Shown: in pieces, positions 25,857-34,450 of the stretch
How positions within the stretch are numbered: the first letter of the stretch is position 1
Layout of the letters: the number at the start of each line of letters is the position of its first letter
Notes under the pieces: generated by a model
What the model was told of the DNA's origin: nothing
Databases searched by the model: none
What the model saw: only the letters and a program-made list of their open reading frames with translations
Translations under genes and position numbers: made by a program
Assembly (NCBI GenBank): GCA_000372225.1
Contig: AQTY01000014.1
Location: 1-48,820 of the forward strand
DNA: 48,820 nt
From: Candidatus Nitromaritima sp. SCGC AAA288-L16
GTDB lineage: Bacteria > Nitrospinota > Nitrospinia > Nitrospinales > VA-1
Direction: 5' to 3'

Positions 25857-26187
25857 GTCTTAATTCTCCAGTTGCATTAAATGAATGGCTCTTAGTTAAG
25901 CCAGAAAAAAAACAAACCACTACTACAGTAGTGATTAGTAATAGGGGGAAATCCGATACTAAAATATAATCAAATAGAAGAGTAAGGTTAAATCCTTTTA
26001 AAGTCAACGCTTCAGAGATGGCCCGTCACTACTATGCTAGATTAACGTTGGATCATTAAGACGATCAATTTGACAGACCTGATAATCTTTTTATAGCGCC
26101 AGTTTTGTGTGGTTTTAAAAAGTCTTTTAAAAAAGGGCGGTAGTATACTTGAGGTTAGCGTCAAATAATTAGCTGTGAGAAAGATCT
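25857..26187. other. Divergent intergenic region (prepilin / nadD)
   Basis: It holds the upstream regions of the prepilin gene (minus) and nadD (plus). A TATACT near 26143 is a possible -10 for nadD, with a leader of about 40 bases that ends in GAGAAAG before the ATG. No clear -35 is seen. A 64-codon minus-strand reading frame crosses this region into the prepilin gene, but nothing supports it as a gene. Confidence 0.35.
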
Positions 26188-26865
26188 ATGAATCAGGGTA
26201 AAAATCAAATCGGAATATTGGGCGGTAGTTTCGATCCTGTGCATATGGGTCATATTGGTTTAGCGCAAGAAACTCATGAAAGGTTTAGTTTGAACCAGAT
26301 TCTATTTCTACCAGTTTTCCAATCGCCTCATAAATCTCATATTCCTTTAGCTTCAAGCACCCACCGTATGGCAATGCTGAGATTGGCTCTTAAGGGTAAT
26401 ACCCACTTTAGTATTTCGGATACGGAGATGCGCAGAGAGGAAGTTTCTTATACCATCGATACGATAAACCGTTTTAGGTTGAAATACTCAAGCAGTGAGT
26501 TGTATCTCATAATGGGGTACGACAATTTATTAGATTTAGACTTGTGGAAAGACTCACGGGAAATTATGAAAAAATGTCATATATTGGTGGCCTCACGCCC
26601 GGGTTTGAAGGCATTTTATTCAACGGGTAAGATTTTTGGTTTGTTTAATGGAGATTCCCCATATAGGCTTGGTAAGATAAAAAATAAAACTCAGGAGTTC
26701 ATTCACCGTGAAACGGGAAAAAAATTGGTTGTTTATGATATTAGTCCGCAGGATATTTCTTCAAGTGTTGTGAGAGAAAGGTTAGTGCTCGGGAAATCAG
26801 TAGATAACTTGTTGCCTCCGGAAGTTGAAACATATATTATTGAACACCAAATTTATAAGATTTGA
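26188..26865 (+). CDS. nadD: Nicotinate-nucleotide adenylyltransferase
   Basis: This 225-residue enzyme forms deamido-NAD from nicotinate mononucleotide and ATP. The nucleotidyltransferase start GILGGSFDPVHMGHIGLA has the HxGH ATP-binding motif, and SSVVRER is the C-terminal ISSTxxR-type motif. LIMGYDNLLDL matches the NadD MGaDnl signature. It is followed after 33 bases by rsfS, the common bacterial nadD-rsfS pairing, so they form an operon with the DksA-like gene. NadB, from the same pathway, is about 1 kb away on the opposite strand. Confidence 0.95.
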   Translation: MNQGKNQIGILGGSFDPVHMGHIGLAQETHERFSLNQILFLPVFQSPHKSHIPLASSTHRMAMLRLALKGNTHFSISDTEMRREEVSYTIDTINRFRLKYSSSELYLIMGYDNLLDLDLWKDSREIMKKCHILVASRPGLKAFYSTGKIFGLFNGDSPYRLGKIKNKTQEFIHRETGKKLVVYDISPQDISSSVVRERLVLGKSVDNLLPPEVETYIIEHQIYKI

Positions 26866-26898
26866 CCTTTGCTTTAAATCCAAACAAGCATAATGTGA

Positions 26899-27252
26899 AT
26901 GATAGATACGTTAAATAATTTAAAACAATTAGTAGTTCAAGCGGCTGCTGAAAAAAAAGCTTTTGATATTCTAGTTATGGATTTGCGGGAGCGCTCAGAT
27001 TTGACAGACTTTTTTGTCATTTGCAGCGCAACTTCAAGAATGCAAGTTCAGGCGATTACCGATTCTATTCTGGATCAAGTTTACGAATCACCCCACAAAT
27101 TATCTTCAAGGGAAGGTTACACTTCGGGTAATTGGGTGGTTTTAGATCTGATTGATGTTGTGGTGCATATTTTTCATAAAGATATTCGTGCGCAATATGA
27201 TCTCGAACGTTTATGGGGCGATGTGCCACTCGTTGAAGTCCCCCATCGATGA
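26899..27252 (+). CDS. rsfS: Ribosomal silencing factor RsfS
   Basis: This 117-residue protein shows the RsfS/DUF143 pattern. Motifs are KKAFDILVMDLRERSDLTDF, FVICSATSRMQVQAI, and the C-terminal WVVLDLIDVVVHIFHKDIRA followed by YDLERLWGD. RsfS binds L14 on the 50S subunit and blocks subunit joining during starvation. It sits directly downstream of nadD, the conserved neighbourhood for this gene. The ATG at 26899 fits the family N-terminus; the ribosome site is weak. Confidence 0.94.
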   Translation: MIDTLNNLKQLVVQAAAEKKAFDILVMDLRERSDLTDFFVICSATSRMQVQAITDSILDQVYESPHKLSSREGYTSGNWVVLDLIDVVVHIFHKDIRAQYDLERLWGDVPLVEVPHR

Positions 27253-27275
27253 CGATAATTTAGAAAAAGAATTTT

Positions 27276-27635
27276 ATGAATAAAACTAAACTTGCCTCCT
27301 TTAGGACTAAATTGGAAGAAATTCGTTTTGCTATAGCTGGTGAGGTGCAGGGAAAATACAAATCCCCCAAAGAACACCTAACTGAACAGGTTGCCGATAT
27401 AGCTGATGATGCAGTCCAATCCTATGATCGCCAAGTGATAGTGGGGCTTGGGGAAAAAGAATTTGGAAAGTTGCGATTAGTGGAAGAAGCGATCGAAAAA
27501 CTAGATCGGGGACAGTATGGAATTTGCTTGGAGTGCGAAGAGTTGATTTCTGAAGAAAGATTGACTGTTATTCCCTTTGCATCACACTGTGTTAATTGTC
27601 TTGAAATAATAGAAAAGAGAAATACCGGAGTTTAA
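27276..27635 (+). CDS. DksA/TraR-family zinc-finger protein
   Basis: This 119-residue protein has an N-terminal coiled-coil part and a C-terminal four-Cys zinc finger (Cys84, Cys87, Cys105, Cys108; GICLECEEL and HCVNC). The IEKLDRGQYGICLECEE stretch is the standard DksA/TraR signature. DksA-type proteins enter the RNA polymerase secondary channel and work with ppGpp. The coiled-coil tip residues DxxDxA of true DksA are approximated by DIADDAVQ (about residues 42-49). It is shorter than E. coli DksA (151), so a DksA paralogue is also possible. It lies 23 bases after rsfS in the same operon. Confidence 0.88.
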   Translation: MNKTKLASFRTKLEEIRFAIAGEVQGKYKSPKEHLTEQVADIADDAVQSYDRQVIVGLGEKEFGKLRLVEEAIEKLDRGQYGICLECEELISEERLTVIPFASHCVNCLEIIEKRNTGV

Positions 27636-27732
27636 ATGTATGATGGGATTTCTTTTCAGTCAGTCTATTTGCAAGTAACTCTCCCCTCAGTATATAAACC
27701 AACTTTGTAAAACCACCAACCACGGGATTCAA

Positions 27733-29058
27733 GTGTCATTTAAATCAATAGTCACCTTCCTTTTTTTTGCATTGCTTTCAGTTTATTTTTCCTTTCTAAA
27801 TCCTCATGAGGTGGATATACATTTTGCTCAGGGTTGGTCGCTTCAACTTCCAACGGTTGTTTTATTTCTGGGTTCTGTGTTGTTAGGTGTTCTGATAGCT
27901 GGTTTTTTGCACGAAACTCTATCTTTAAAAAAGTTTTTTATCAATTTAAAAAAAGCTGGGCGCATCAAGCGTCAGAATAAAAGTAATCATCTAAGCGAGA
28001 GACTACTCGAAGAAGCTGAAAATTTTTTAGCATGTGGGTACGTTTCAAAAGCTGTTGCTGCTTATGAAAAAATTTTAAACATGTCGCCAAGCCACGTGCG
28101 CGTTCTTATCCAACTTGGAAATATAGCAAGAGAGGAAGGGAACGTTGAACGTGCTCTAAAACTTCATTTAAGGGCAGTAGAAATCGCGCCTGAAAACCTG
28201 AATGTTTTGTACGGCTTAGTTGAGGACTATTGCGCTAAAGCAATCCCAAAAAAGGAATTGGAGGTTCTTAAGAAAATTTTAGAATTTGACCGAAGGTCTC
28301 CTCGTGTTCTTTGTCGAATGAGAGAAGTTTATTTAAAGTCGGAAGATTGGGTATCGGTAGTAGAAGTGCAACGAAAAATAGTTGCTCGAATTAAAGGAAG
28401 AGAAAAAAAAGAAAAAGAGAAAAGAATGCTAGGCCAGTATATCTACAAAAGTGGGGTCCGTTATTTTAACAACGATAATTTTGAATTAGCAATTACCGAA
28501 TTTAAAAGAGCTTTGCGAGAAAATGCCCAGTGTCTGTCTGCACATATTCTATTAGGAGATGCTTACCTGAAAACGTGTGATAGAAATGGAGCGTTAAAGT
28601 CATGGAAAAAAGGTTATGCTATTACAAAATCAATGGCTTGTATGATGCGAATGGAAGAGGTCTATAAAGATTTGGGTCAGGTGGAGGAAATGATAAAAGA
28701 ATACAAAGAAGCCATCAGGAATTCGAAAAATGGACCTAGAGAAATACTAATCATGCTTTTAGGTGTCCTTTGTTTGGAGGAGAAGACCCCTCAAGAAACT
28801 ATACGAGTAATCGAAGAAAATACAGATTCCGAAAAAGCTATTATCCCCTCTCTTATCCTGGGTGATGCCTACAAGCAAGACCACAACGAACCGAAATCTA
28901 AAAAAGCATTAGAAAGTGCTACTCGGCAAGTAAAGAGAGGAATGTTTAATTTTAAATGCGGTGCATGCGGTAAAATTTCTGACAAGTGGACTGACCATTG
29001 TTCGACTTGCAATACTTTTGATGCGATGGGATGTTTCTTAGGGATTAGTTCCGAATAA
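27733..29058 (+). CDS. LapA-LapB fusion: membrane anchor, TPR array and rubredoxin-like end
   Basis: The protein has 441 residues. Residues 1-65 form a LapA (DUF1049) domain with two membrane helices (about 4-22 and 40-60), linked by NPHEVDIHFAQGWSLQLP. From about 70 to 400 come TPR repeats (for example AVAAYEKILNMSPSHVRVLI and FELAITEFKRALRENAQCLS). The end is a rubredoxin-like metal site with Cys409, Cys412, Cys423 and Cys426 (CGACGK...CSTC). In E. coli LapA and LapB (YciM) are separate neighbouring genes; LapB controls LpxC degradation by FtsH and so sets LPS output. Here they appear as one chain. The start is GTG at 27733; no ATG fits upstream. Confidence 0.85.
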   Translation: MSFKSIVTFLFFALLSVYFSFLNPHEVDIHFAQGWSLQLPTVVLFLGSVLLGVLIAGFLHETLSLKKFFINLKKAGRIKRQNKSNHLSERLLEEAENFLACGYVSKAVAAYEKILNMSPSHVRVLIQLGNIAREEGNVERALKLHLRAVEIAPENLNVLYGLVEDYCAKAIPKKELEVLKKILEFDRRSPRVLCRMREVYLKSEDWVSVVEVQRKIVARIKGREKKEKEKRMLGQYIYKSGVRYFNNDNFELAITEFKRALRENAQCLSAHILLGDAYLKTCDRNGALKSWKKGYAITKSMACMMRMEEVYKDLGQVEEMIKEYKEAIRNSKNGPREILIMLLGVLCLEEKTPQETIRVIEENTDSEKAIIPSLILGDAYKQDHNEPKSKKALESATRQVKRGMFNFKCGACGKISDKWTDHCSTCNTFDAMGCFLGISSE

Positions 29059-29152
29059 AGGTTTTTAATAGATCAGCTTTAAACTTGTACCTGTCGGTTT
29101 TGTGTTTTTTAGTTTAAGTATTTGCTCTCTCGGGATAGCTATATTACTAGCA

Positions 29153-30490
29153 TTAATAGTCGGCGGGATCATTCTTTAGATATTTTCTACGATCTTTTTT
29201 TGCTCTAGATTTGTCTTTTTCAAACTTTCTCCAGTTAAGCGCATCAGACTTTTCTGGGATGATAGATTTTTTATTATCTCCATCCTCCCAGGAAAGCTTT
29301 GGTCTAGGCGTTGGTCGGGAAAAATTAACTGGCATTTTTGAAAAATATTTTCTACCAACATCAAACTCTTTTGTCGTTAATCCCAGTTCCATTTCATAAA
29401 GATCTTTCGCCACCTTGGGAAAACGTCCAGAAAACAAACCTTCTCCTCGTATGAGAATTTCCTTAATATTAACTAGGCCAGACCGCCACGGTTCAGGTAT
29501 TTTTTGCCACCCATAAATTGCGCCAGCCAAAGCCCCAACCAAGGCACCTATCTTATCTGCTTCTTTTCCCATGTTGAGACCCGTAGTCAAAGTTGAGTCG
29601 AATTCACGACCCTCGCGCAAAACAAGAAGCAGGCATAGAGGCAATAAAGTTAAAACATAACATTGGGCGGGGCTAGTAATTTTTATTTTATGCCGGTCAG
29701 AAGCATTTTGGCAGATCCAATTTAATAATTCATCACAACCAAAACTCCACCGTTCTCGAAGACTTGTGAGAGTTTGTTTAAGTAATCCACGTTCTGACTC
29801 AGAAGTCTGATTCCAAAAAATGGGTGCAGTTTTTTCGACTTGAGTTTCGATCTTTTGGCAAAACTCTTCAGCATTAATCAAAACTTCTTCTGCTTGATGA
29901 AATGGTTCTTCACTTTCTGGCTTTAAAAGTAAAACCCTAGATACAAGATACCCGGTGAGGGCAAGTCCGGTGATCTCGCATAAATTACGACTCATCATTA
30001 AACCGATATTAATATTTAAAGAAATGCCAATTTCGGGTCGGTCCTTATAGATGAGTCCCGCTGGAATTCCCATGGTTAAAAATGTCGCGTCTGCCGGATT
30101 ATGGTCAACTACTCGGGGCACCGTATTTTTTAGGAAGTTGATCGAATGATAAAATTTTTTATCGGGATGGCGATAAACCCCCCAATAATACTCTGGGCCA
30201 CCCACACTCAACTTAGTCAGAAAGTCAGTGGTTTTTTCTGCGTTCCATTTTCTATTTTGTAGGAGACAGTCTGCAATAACCAACGAACCCTGAGTCTGTA
30301 TTCCATAGAGGCCCTGCATTTTAAATCGTTTAACTCCTTTCCCAATGAACGGACGGACATCTTTAAAGCTATTCATAGAGCCAAAGAGTTGCTGGATAGT
30401 TTCTGGTTTCATGCTTTTTGCGGAAAGACCCATGGCATCACCCAGAACCATTCCACACCAACTCCCAATAACCTTGTCCTTAGTATCCAT
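29153..30490 (-). CDS. ADP-ribosylglycohydrolase-like protein with degenerate metal sites
   Basis: This 445-residue protein has the DraG/ARH fold signature at both ends. GSWCGMVLGDAMG (9-21) matches the opening helix, and ADKIGALVGALAGAIYG (311-327) matches the closing helix. The metal ligands are not standard. The early TDDT position reads GIQT (63-66), and the late GGDxDT reads GKEADK (308-313). Only Asp312 remains of the late Asp pair. The C-terminal 60 residues are Lys/Asp-rich and probably disordered. It may bind ADP-ribose or ADP-ribosylated protein without hydrolysing it, or use another chemistry. It is convergent with the LapA-LapB gene; no DraT or nitrogenase gene is nearby. Confidence 0.75.
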   Translation of the reverse strand: MDTKDKVIGSWCGMVLGDAMGLSAKSMKPETIQQLFGSMNSFKDVRPFIGKGVKRFKMQGLYGIQTQGSLVIADCLLQNRKWNAEKTTDFLTKLSVGGPEYYWGVYRHPDKKFYHSINFLKNTVPRVVDHNPADATFLTMGIPAGLIYKDRPEIGISLNINIGLMMSRNLCEITGLALTGYLVSRVLLLKPESEEPFHQAEEVLINAEEFCQKIETQVEKTAPIFWNQTSESERGLLKQTLTSLRERWSFGCDELLNWICQNASDRHKIKITSPAQCYVLTLLPLCLLLVLREGREFDSTLTTGLNMGKEADKIGALVGALAGAIYGWQKIPEPWRSGLVNIKEILIRGEGLFSGRFPKVAKDLYEMELGLTTKEFDVGRKYFSKMPVNFSRPTPRPKLSWEDGDNKKSIIPEKSDALNWRKFEKDKSRAKKDRRKYLKNDPADY

Positions 30491-30553
30491 AGTATGAGAG
30501 TGGCAGCATGTAGTGTTTTGAGTCGTATTCTTAGAGTAGTTACAACGTTTGCT

Positions 30554-31318
30554 TCAAACCTCTATTAAGTCCGTTGCTTGGGTTTGTAAAGCTAATTCTA
30601 AATGAGCGGCACAGCTTCCTAGCGCCTGCAGCGCAGTGACATGGGCTATTTCGGGATGGTTGTTTGTATGGCTTAAATGCATCAATATTACTCGTTGAAG
30701 GTGCTCATGTTTAACTGCTGCCAATAGCTCTCCGCATGCCTCATTAGATAAATGGCCAAGGTCACTTTTTATCCTCTGCTTCACAGGCCAGGGATAGGGG
30801 CCAAAATCTAACATCTCAACATCGTGGTTGGATTCTACTAGTAACACATGAGAATTTTGTAATATTTCACGAACCTCGTGAGTAATCATTCCCATATCGG
30901 TTGCGTGCCCCAATTTTCTGTTTTGGTATCGAATCACGTAAGCGACGGATTCCTTCGCATCGTGAGAAGTAGTATAGGGTTCTATCTCAAGGCCATTTAG
31001 GAAAACCGTTTCACCTGCGCGGATGGGATTGAATACTGGGATGCTTCCTAATTTTTGACTGACCTGAAAAGTTCCATTGGTAGCATATAATGGTATTGAG
31101 TGTTTACGTACTAAAGGTCCGACGCCACCTATATGATCCGAATGCTCGTGTGTTAAAAAAACGGCATCCAATTCTTCAGGTGTTCGGTCAATTGATTTCA
31201 GGCGCCTTTCAAGTTCTCTAAGGCTCAAACCTGAATCAATAATTATTTTTACCGCGTCAGACTCGACGTAAATGCAGTTTCCTCGACTACCACTAGATAA
31301 TACAGAAAATTTAAAAAT
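30554..31318 (-). CDS. Metallo-beta-lactamase-fold hydrolase, YycJ/WalJ-like (possible AUU start)
   Basis: The metal motif THEHSDH (His57, His59, Asp61, His62 in this numbering), later SHDAKES, VESNHDVEML and ILMHLSHTNNHPE place it in the YycJ/WalJ/phosphoribosyl cyclic phosphodiesterase branch. A start at TTG 31228 would remove the conserved first strand. In frame upstream the DNA encodes FKFSVLSSGSRGNCIYVES, the normal N-terminus of this family. There is no ATG, GTG or TTG between it and the upstream stop. ATT at 31316-31318 lies seven bases after AAAGG, so I place the start there (254 residues). A base error or frameshift is the alternative. It is 63 bases upstream of the ADP-ribosylglycohydrolase-like gene. 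Confidence 0.78.
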   Translation of the reverse strand: MFKFSVLSSGSRGNCIYVESDAVKIIIDSGLSLRELERRLKSIDRTPEELDAVFLTHEHSDHIGGVGPLVRKHSIPLYATNGTFQVSQKLGSIPVFNPIRAGETVFLNGLEIEPYTTSHDAKESVAYVIRYQNRKLGHATDMGMITHEVREILQNSHVLLVESNHDVEMLDFGPYPWPVKQRIKSDLGHLSNEACGELLAAVKHEHLQRVILMHLSHTNNHPEIAHVTALQALGSCAAHLELALQTQATDLIEV

Positions 31319-31656
31319 GAGATGGCCTTTCTTGGAAGCTGGTAAACATAAAAGTTTGAAATTGTTTTTTAAAAGTGTCTTTTGCTAAATTCTTGGTGTA
31401 AATCTTTTAATTAAGACGGGGTAGTTCTTTTAAGCTCGCGAAGTGATTAATAGTTTTACTATGGATGGGATTCTATCATTCCGCTACCTCGTTCTGTGCC
31501 AACGGCAAACATAAACTCGAGGACATTAAACGAATAAGGATATTAAATGAATTTAGAAAATGTAACCAAGTCACTATATCGTTTGCAGTTAACAAAAACA
31601 AGGCGGCAGTTTTTAAAATAGCACCTGAATGAAGTCGTAATTTATTTCACACGGAT
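31319..31656. other. Intergenic; one 24-codon frame only
   Basis: No gene can be supported. A plus-strand frame of 24 codons (31547-31621, MNLENVTKSLYRLQLTK...) has AAGGA six bases before its ATG, but its length is within chance expectation. The stretch lies upstream of the metallo-hydrolase and downstream of aroB, both on the minus strand, so any promoter for the hydrolase should be here. I see no clear -35/-10 pair. Confidence 0.3.
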
Positions 31657-32739
31657 CTAATGGTTTTTATTTAGTGCCGCCTTGACCGCCAACTCAGGAA
31701 CGTCATCAACAATTTCAACTGAGCCTATATTCTTTACTAGTACAAATCGAAGCTTGTTATGGGTGGTTTTTTTATCGTGATGCATTGAACTGATGACGTC
31801 TTCAGATTTTAAGTTAGGCGAATGTACAGGAATGTTAAATTTTTTCAGTAGATTTGTTATGCGTATAGGTACATTTTCGGAACATTCCCCAGTTTCTACA
31901 GAAAGCCATGCCGCTTGGATCATCCCAATGGCTAATGCTTCTCCATGAAGATATTGGGTATAGTTGGTAAGGGTTTCTATGGAGTGTCCAAAGGTATGCC
32001 CAAAATTTAGAATCATACGATGTCTGCTCTCTCGCTCATCTTTTTCAACCACCTTTGCTTTGATAGCGCAGGAAGTCTCAATGATATATTCCAGACAATC
32101 ACGATTGAGAGAAAGAATTTCTTTGGTGTTATTTTCTAGGAAAGTAAATAACTTCTCGTCTGCTATGATTCCATATTTAATTACTTCGGCGAGTCCAGCC
32201 TTGAATTCGTTCTTGGGTAGAGTTTGCAGGGTATCAAGGTCAACTACTACCAGCTTAGGCTGATGAAATACCCCAATCATATTTTTTCCGCGTGGGTGAT
32301 TAACCGCAGTTTTACCACCCACACTGCTATCCACTTGTGAGAGTAAGGTGGTCGGTATTTGAATGAAAGGGATTCCCCTCTGGTAGGTAGCTGCTATAAA
32401 ACCAGTCAGATCGCCTACCACTCCCCCGCCAAGGGCAATCAATGTCGATTTTCGATCGCAGTTCATCTCGAGCATACGGTCGTAAACTAGCTCTGCTTGC
32501 TGAAGTGATTTTGATATTTCGCCTTCGGGAATCACTATGACGCCGGATGCGTAACCGGCATTGACTAACCCGGATTCGATTTTTTCTCCAAACAAATTTC
32601 TTACAGAGGGGTGTGTGATAATAATACTGCGACTGGGTTCAAGTCGTTTGGAAATAAACTCTCCGACTTGAGAAAGAATATTTTGGCCGATTAAAATGTC
32701 GTAACTTCTTTCATCTAGGTCGATATTCAAACGCTTCAT
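31657..32739 (-). CDS. aroB: 3-dehydroquinate synthase
   Basis: This 360-residue enzyme is complete and of normal length. It converts DAHP to 3-dehydroquinate in the shikimate pathway using NAD+ and a divalent metal. Visible signatures are ALGGGVVGDLTGFIAATYQR, IPTTLLSQVDSSVGGKTAVN and NHPRGKNMIGVFHQP. The metal-binding Glu is in AGLAEVIKYG, and the metal-binding His are in ILNFGHTFGHSIE and YLHGEALAIGM. No aroK or other shikimate gene is adjacent. It diverges from miaB across about 300 bases. Confidence 0.97.
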   Translation of the reverse strand: MKRLNIDLDERSYDILIGQNILSQVGEFISKRLEPSRSIIITHPSVRNLFGEKIESGLVNAGYASGVIVIPEGEISKSLQQAELVYDRMLEMNCDRKSTLIALGGGVVGDLTGFIAATYQRGIPFIQIPTTLLSQVDSSVGGKTAVNHPRGKNMIGVFHQPKLVVVDLDTLQTLPKNEFKAGLAEVIKYGIIADEKLFTFLENNTKEILSLNRDCLEYIIETSCAIKAKVVEKDERESRHRMILNFGHTFGHSIETLTNYTQYLHGEALAIGMIQAAWLSVETGECSENVPIRITNLLKKFNIPVHSPNLKSEDVISSMHHDKKTTHNKLRFVLVKNIGSVEIVDDVPELAVKAALNKNH

Positions 32740-32999
32740 AAACTCGAGTCAATTATCTTTAGAGTAATAAATCTGTTCATATTAGCACTTTGGAAACTAT
32801 GTTTGAACCGTTTATGCTATGAAAGTATTCACATTGGAAGGGATCAACCTAATTTGTTTATCTAAATTTAACAAATTAACATAAACCATTTTTAGTTTTC
32901 CTTTAATGGGTATTATTGCTGATAAAAACGCACTCTAGTATTTCTGTCGAATGGCGTCATACTTCTAGGTTTCCTATCAATTAAGAAGGCAATTCCTTG
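32740..32999. other. Divergent intergenic region aroB/miaB
   Basis: This AT-rich stretch has no gene I can support. It should contain the aroB promoter on the minus strand, but no clear -35/-10 pair stands out. The miaB promoter is at its right end and is listed separately. Confidence 0.3.
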
Positions 33000-33028
33000 T
33001 TGAAAGCCAAATACTTTTAGACTACAGT
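33000..33028 (+). promoter_or_regulatory. Putative promoter of miaB
   Basis: TTGAAA (33000-33005) and TACAGT (33023-33028) are 17 bases apart. The -10 box ends eight bases before the miaB ATG at 33037, with only a T-run between, so the transcript would be leaderless or nearly so. No Shine-Dalgarno is present. Confidence 0.5.
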
Positions 33029-33036
33029 CTTTTTTT

Positions 33037-34428
33037 ATGAAACAGGTTTATTTGGATACATTTGGTTGCCAGATGAATGTGGCAGATACAGATCGCATGG
33101 AACTATTACTGTTTCATTCGGGTTATATCCGCACCGGAGAAGTGCAAGACGCAGACCTGGTCCTAATCAATACATGTTCAATCCGAGATAAGGCAGAACA
33201 AAAAATATATTCTCTTGCTAGAAACTTAAAACCGCTTAAAGAAGCTAACCCCGATCTAATTCTTGGGTTTACTGGCTGCTTGGCCCAGCAGGAGGGGGAA
33301 CAGTTTTTGGAGAAAATGCCGTTTGTTGACCTTGTTATAGGGCCTGATGGGGTGGAGCATATTGTTCGGGTGGTGGACGAGGTCAAGGAAAAGAAAGTAC
33401 CGGTGGTACGGACCCAGTTTGATACAGATACAAATTACAAGATTCCTGAGCTTTCGGGCGAAACTCCTTTAAAACCGGGTTCGACTACGTTTGTTAATAT
33501 AATTAAAGGTTGTGATAAATATTGTACCTTTTGCGTAGTTCCTTTCACGCGTGGTCGAGAAAAAAGCCGAGAGGTCGAAGAGATTGAACAAGAGGTTCGA
33601 CTTTTAGTATCAAGAGGTGCACGTGAGATTATTTTGTTAGGGCAAAACGTTAACGCTTATGGAAAACGGGGGCTTAAACGACCGATTCCTTTTCATGAGT
33701 TATTATATCGAATTGCGTCGATTCCTGGTCTGGAGCGTTTGCGATTTACGACGAGTCATCCAAAAGACTTTACCCGCGAATGCATTTCGGCTTATCAGGA
33801 CCTTGATGTTTTGGTAAATCATTTACATCTTCCTGTGCAAAGTGGAAATAACCGTATTCTTAAAGAAATGCGTAGAATGCATACGATAGAAGAATATATT
33901 TCCATAATAGAGGAGCTTAAGATGGTTGTACCAGATATTGGATTATCCACCGATATCATCGTGGGTTATCCGAGTGAGTCAGAATCAGAATTTGAAGATA
34001 CTCTTGCTTTAATGGAAAAAATAAAGTTTAACAACAGTTATATGTTCAGTTATAGTCCACGCCCTAATACACCAGCGCAGGATTTTTCAGATTCAGTGCC
34101 GCAGTCAGTGAAGTCGGCTCGTTTACAAAGAACGATTGGGTTACAAAAAAAATTAACTCTTGAACAAGGAGAAAAATTTATAGGTAAGGAAGTAGACGTT
34201 TTGGTAGAAAGTGAAAGCTTTAAACCTGGTGTCGATTTTAAGGGGCGAAATGCTCAATACTGGTCAGTTAACTTTACTGGAGACAAAAGACTGATTAGCC
34301 TAGGTGATATGGTGAAAGTAGTTGTGGAAGAAGCATCCGGTCATATGTTAAGGGGCAGAGGTGTTTTGTTGAGGAAAAACGACAAACTAAAGATTGGGGG
34401 GTCGAAAGCAGAGGTGCCAGCGGGATAG
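33037..34428 (+). CDS. miaB: tRNA-2-methylthio-N6-dimethylallyladenosine synthase
   Basis: This 463-residue radical-SAM methylthiotransferase acts on i6A37 of tRNAs. The N-terminal domain has the three auxiliary-cluster cysteines Cys11 (TFGCQMN), Cys47 (NTCSIRDKA) and Cys81 (GCLAQQEG). The radical SAM cluster is CDKYCTFC (Cys159, Cys163, Cys166). The C-terminal TRAM domain (about 375-440) binds tRNA. SIRDKAEQK and VVPFTRGREKSR separate MiaB from MtaB and RimO. The partner miaA is not in the window. The gene is probably monocistronic, ending 22 bases before a convergent unknown gene. Confidence 0.96.
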   Translation: MKQVYLDTFGCQMNVADTDRMELLLFHSGYIRTGEVQDADLVLINTCSIRDKAEQKIYSLARNLKPLKEANPDLILGFTGCLAQQEGEQFLEKMPFVDLVIGPDGVEHIVRVVDEVKEKKVPVVRTQFDTDTNYKIPELSGETPLKPGSTTFVNIIKGCDKYCTFCVVPFTRGREKSREVEEIEQEVRLLVSRGAREIILLGQNVNAYGKRGLKRPIPFHELLYRIASIPGLERLRFTTSHPKDFTRECISAYQDLDVLVNHLHLPVQSGNNRILKEMRRMHTIEEYISIIEELKMVVPDIGLSTDIIVGYPSESESEFEDTLALMEKIKFNNSYMFSYSPRPNTPAQDFSDSVPQSVKSARLQRTIGLQKKLTLEQGEKFIGKEVDVLVESESFKPGVDFKGRNAQYWSVNFTGDKRLISLGDMVKVVVEEASGHMLRGRGVLLRKNDKLKIGGSKAEVPAG

Positions 34429-34450
34429 AGAGAATGGAAACTAACTATTC

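Noticed and set aside
25813..26007. A 64-codon minus-strand frame upstream of the prepilin gene
   Set aside because: It overlaps the prepilin start by more than 40 bases, has no ribosome site, and its hydrophobic composition is explained by T-rich DNA.
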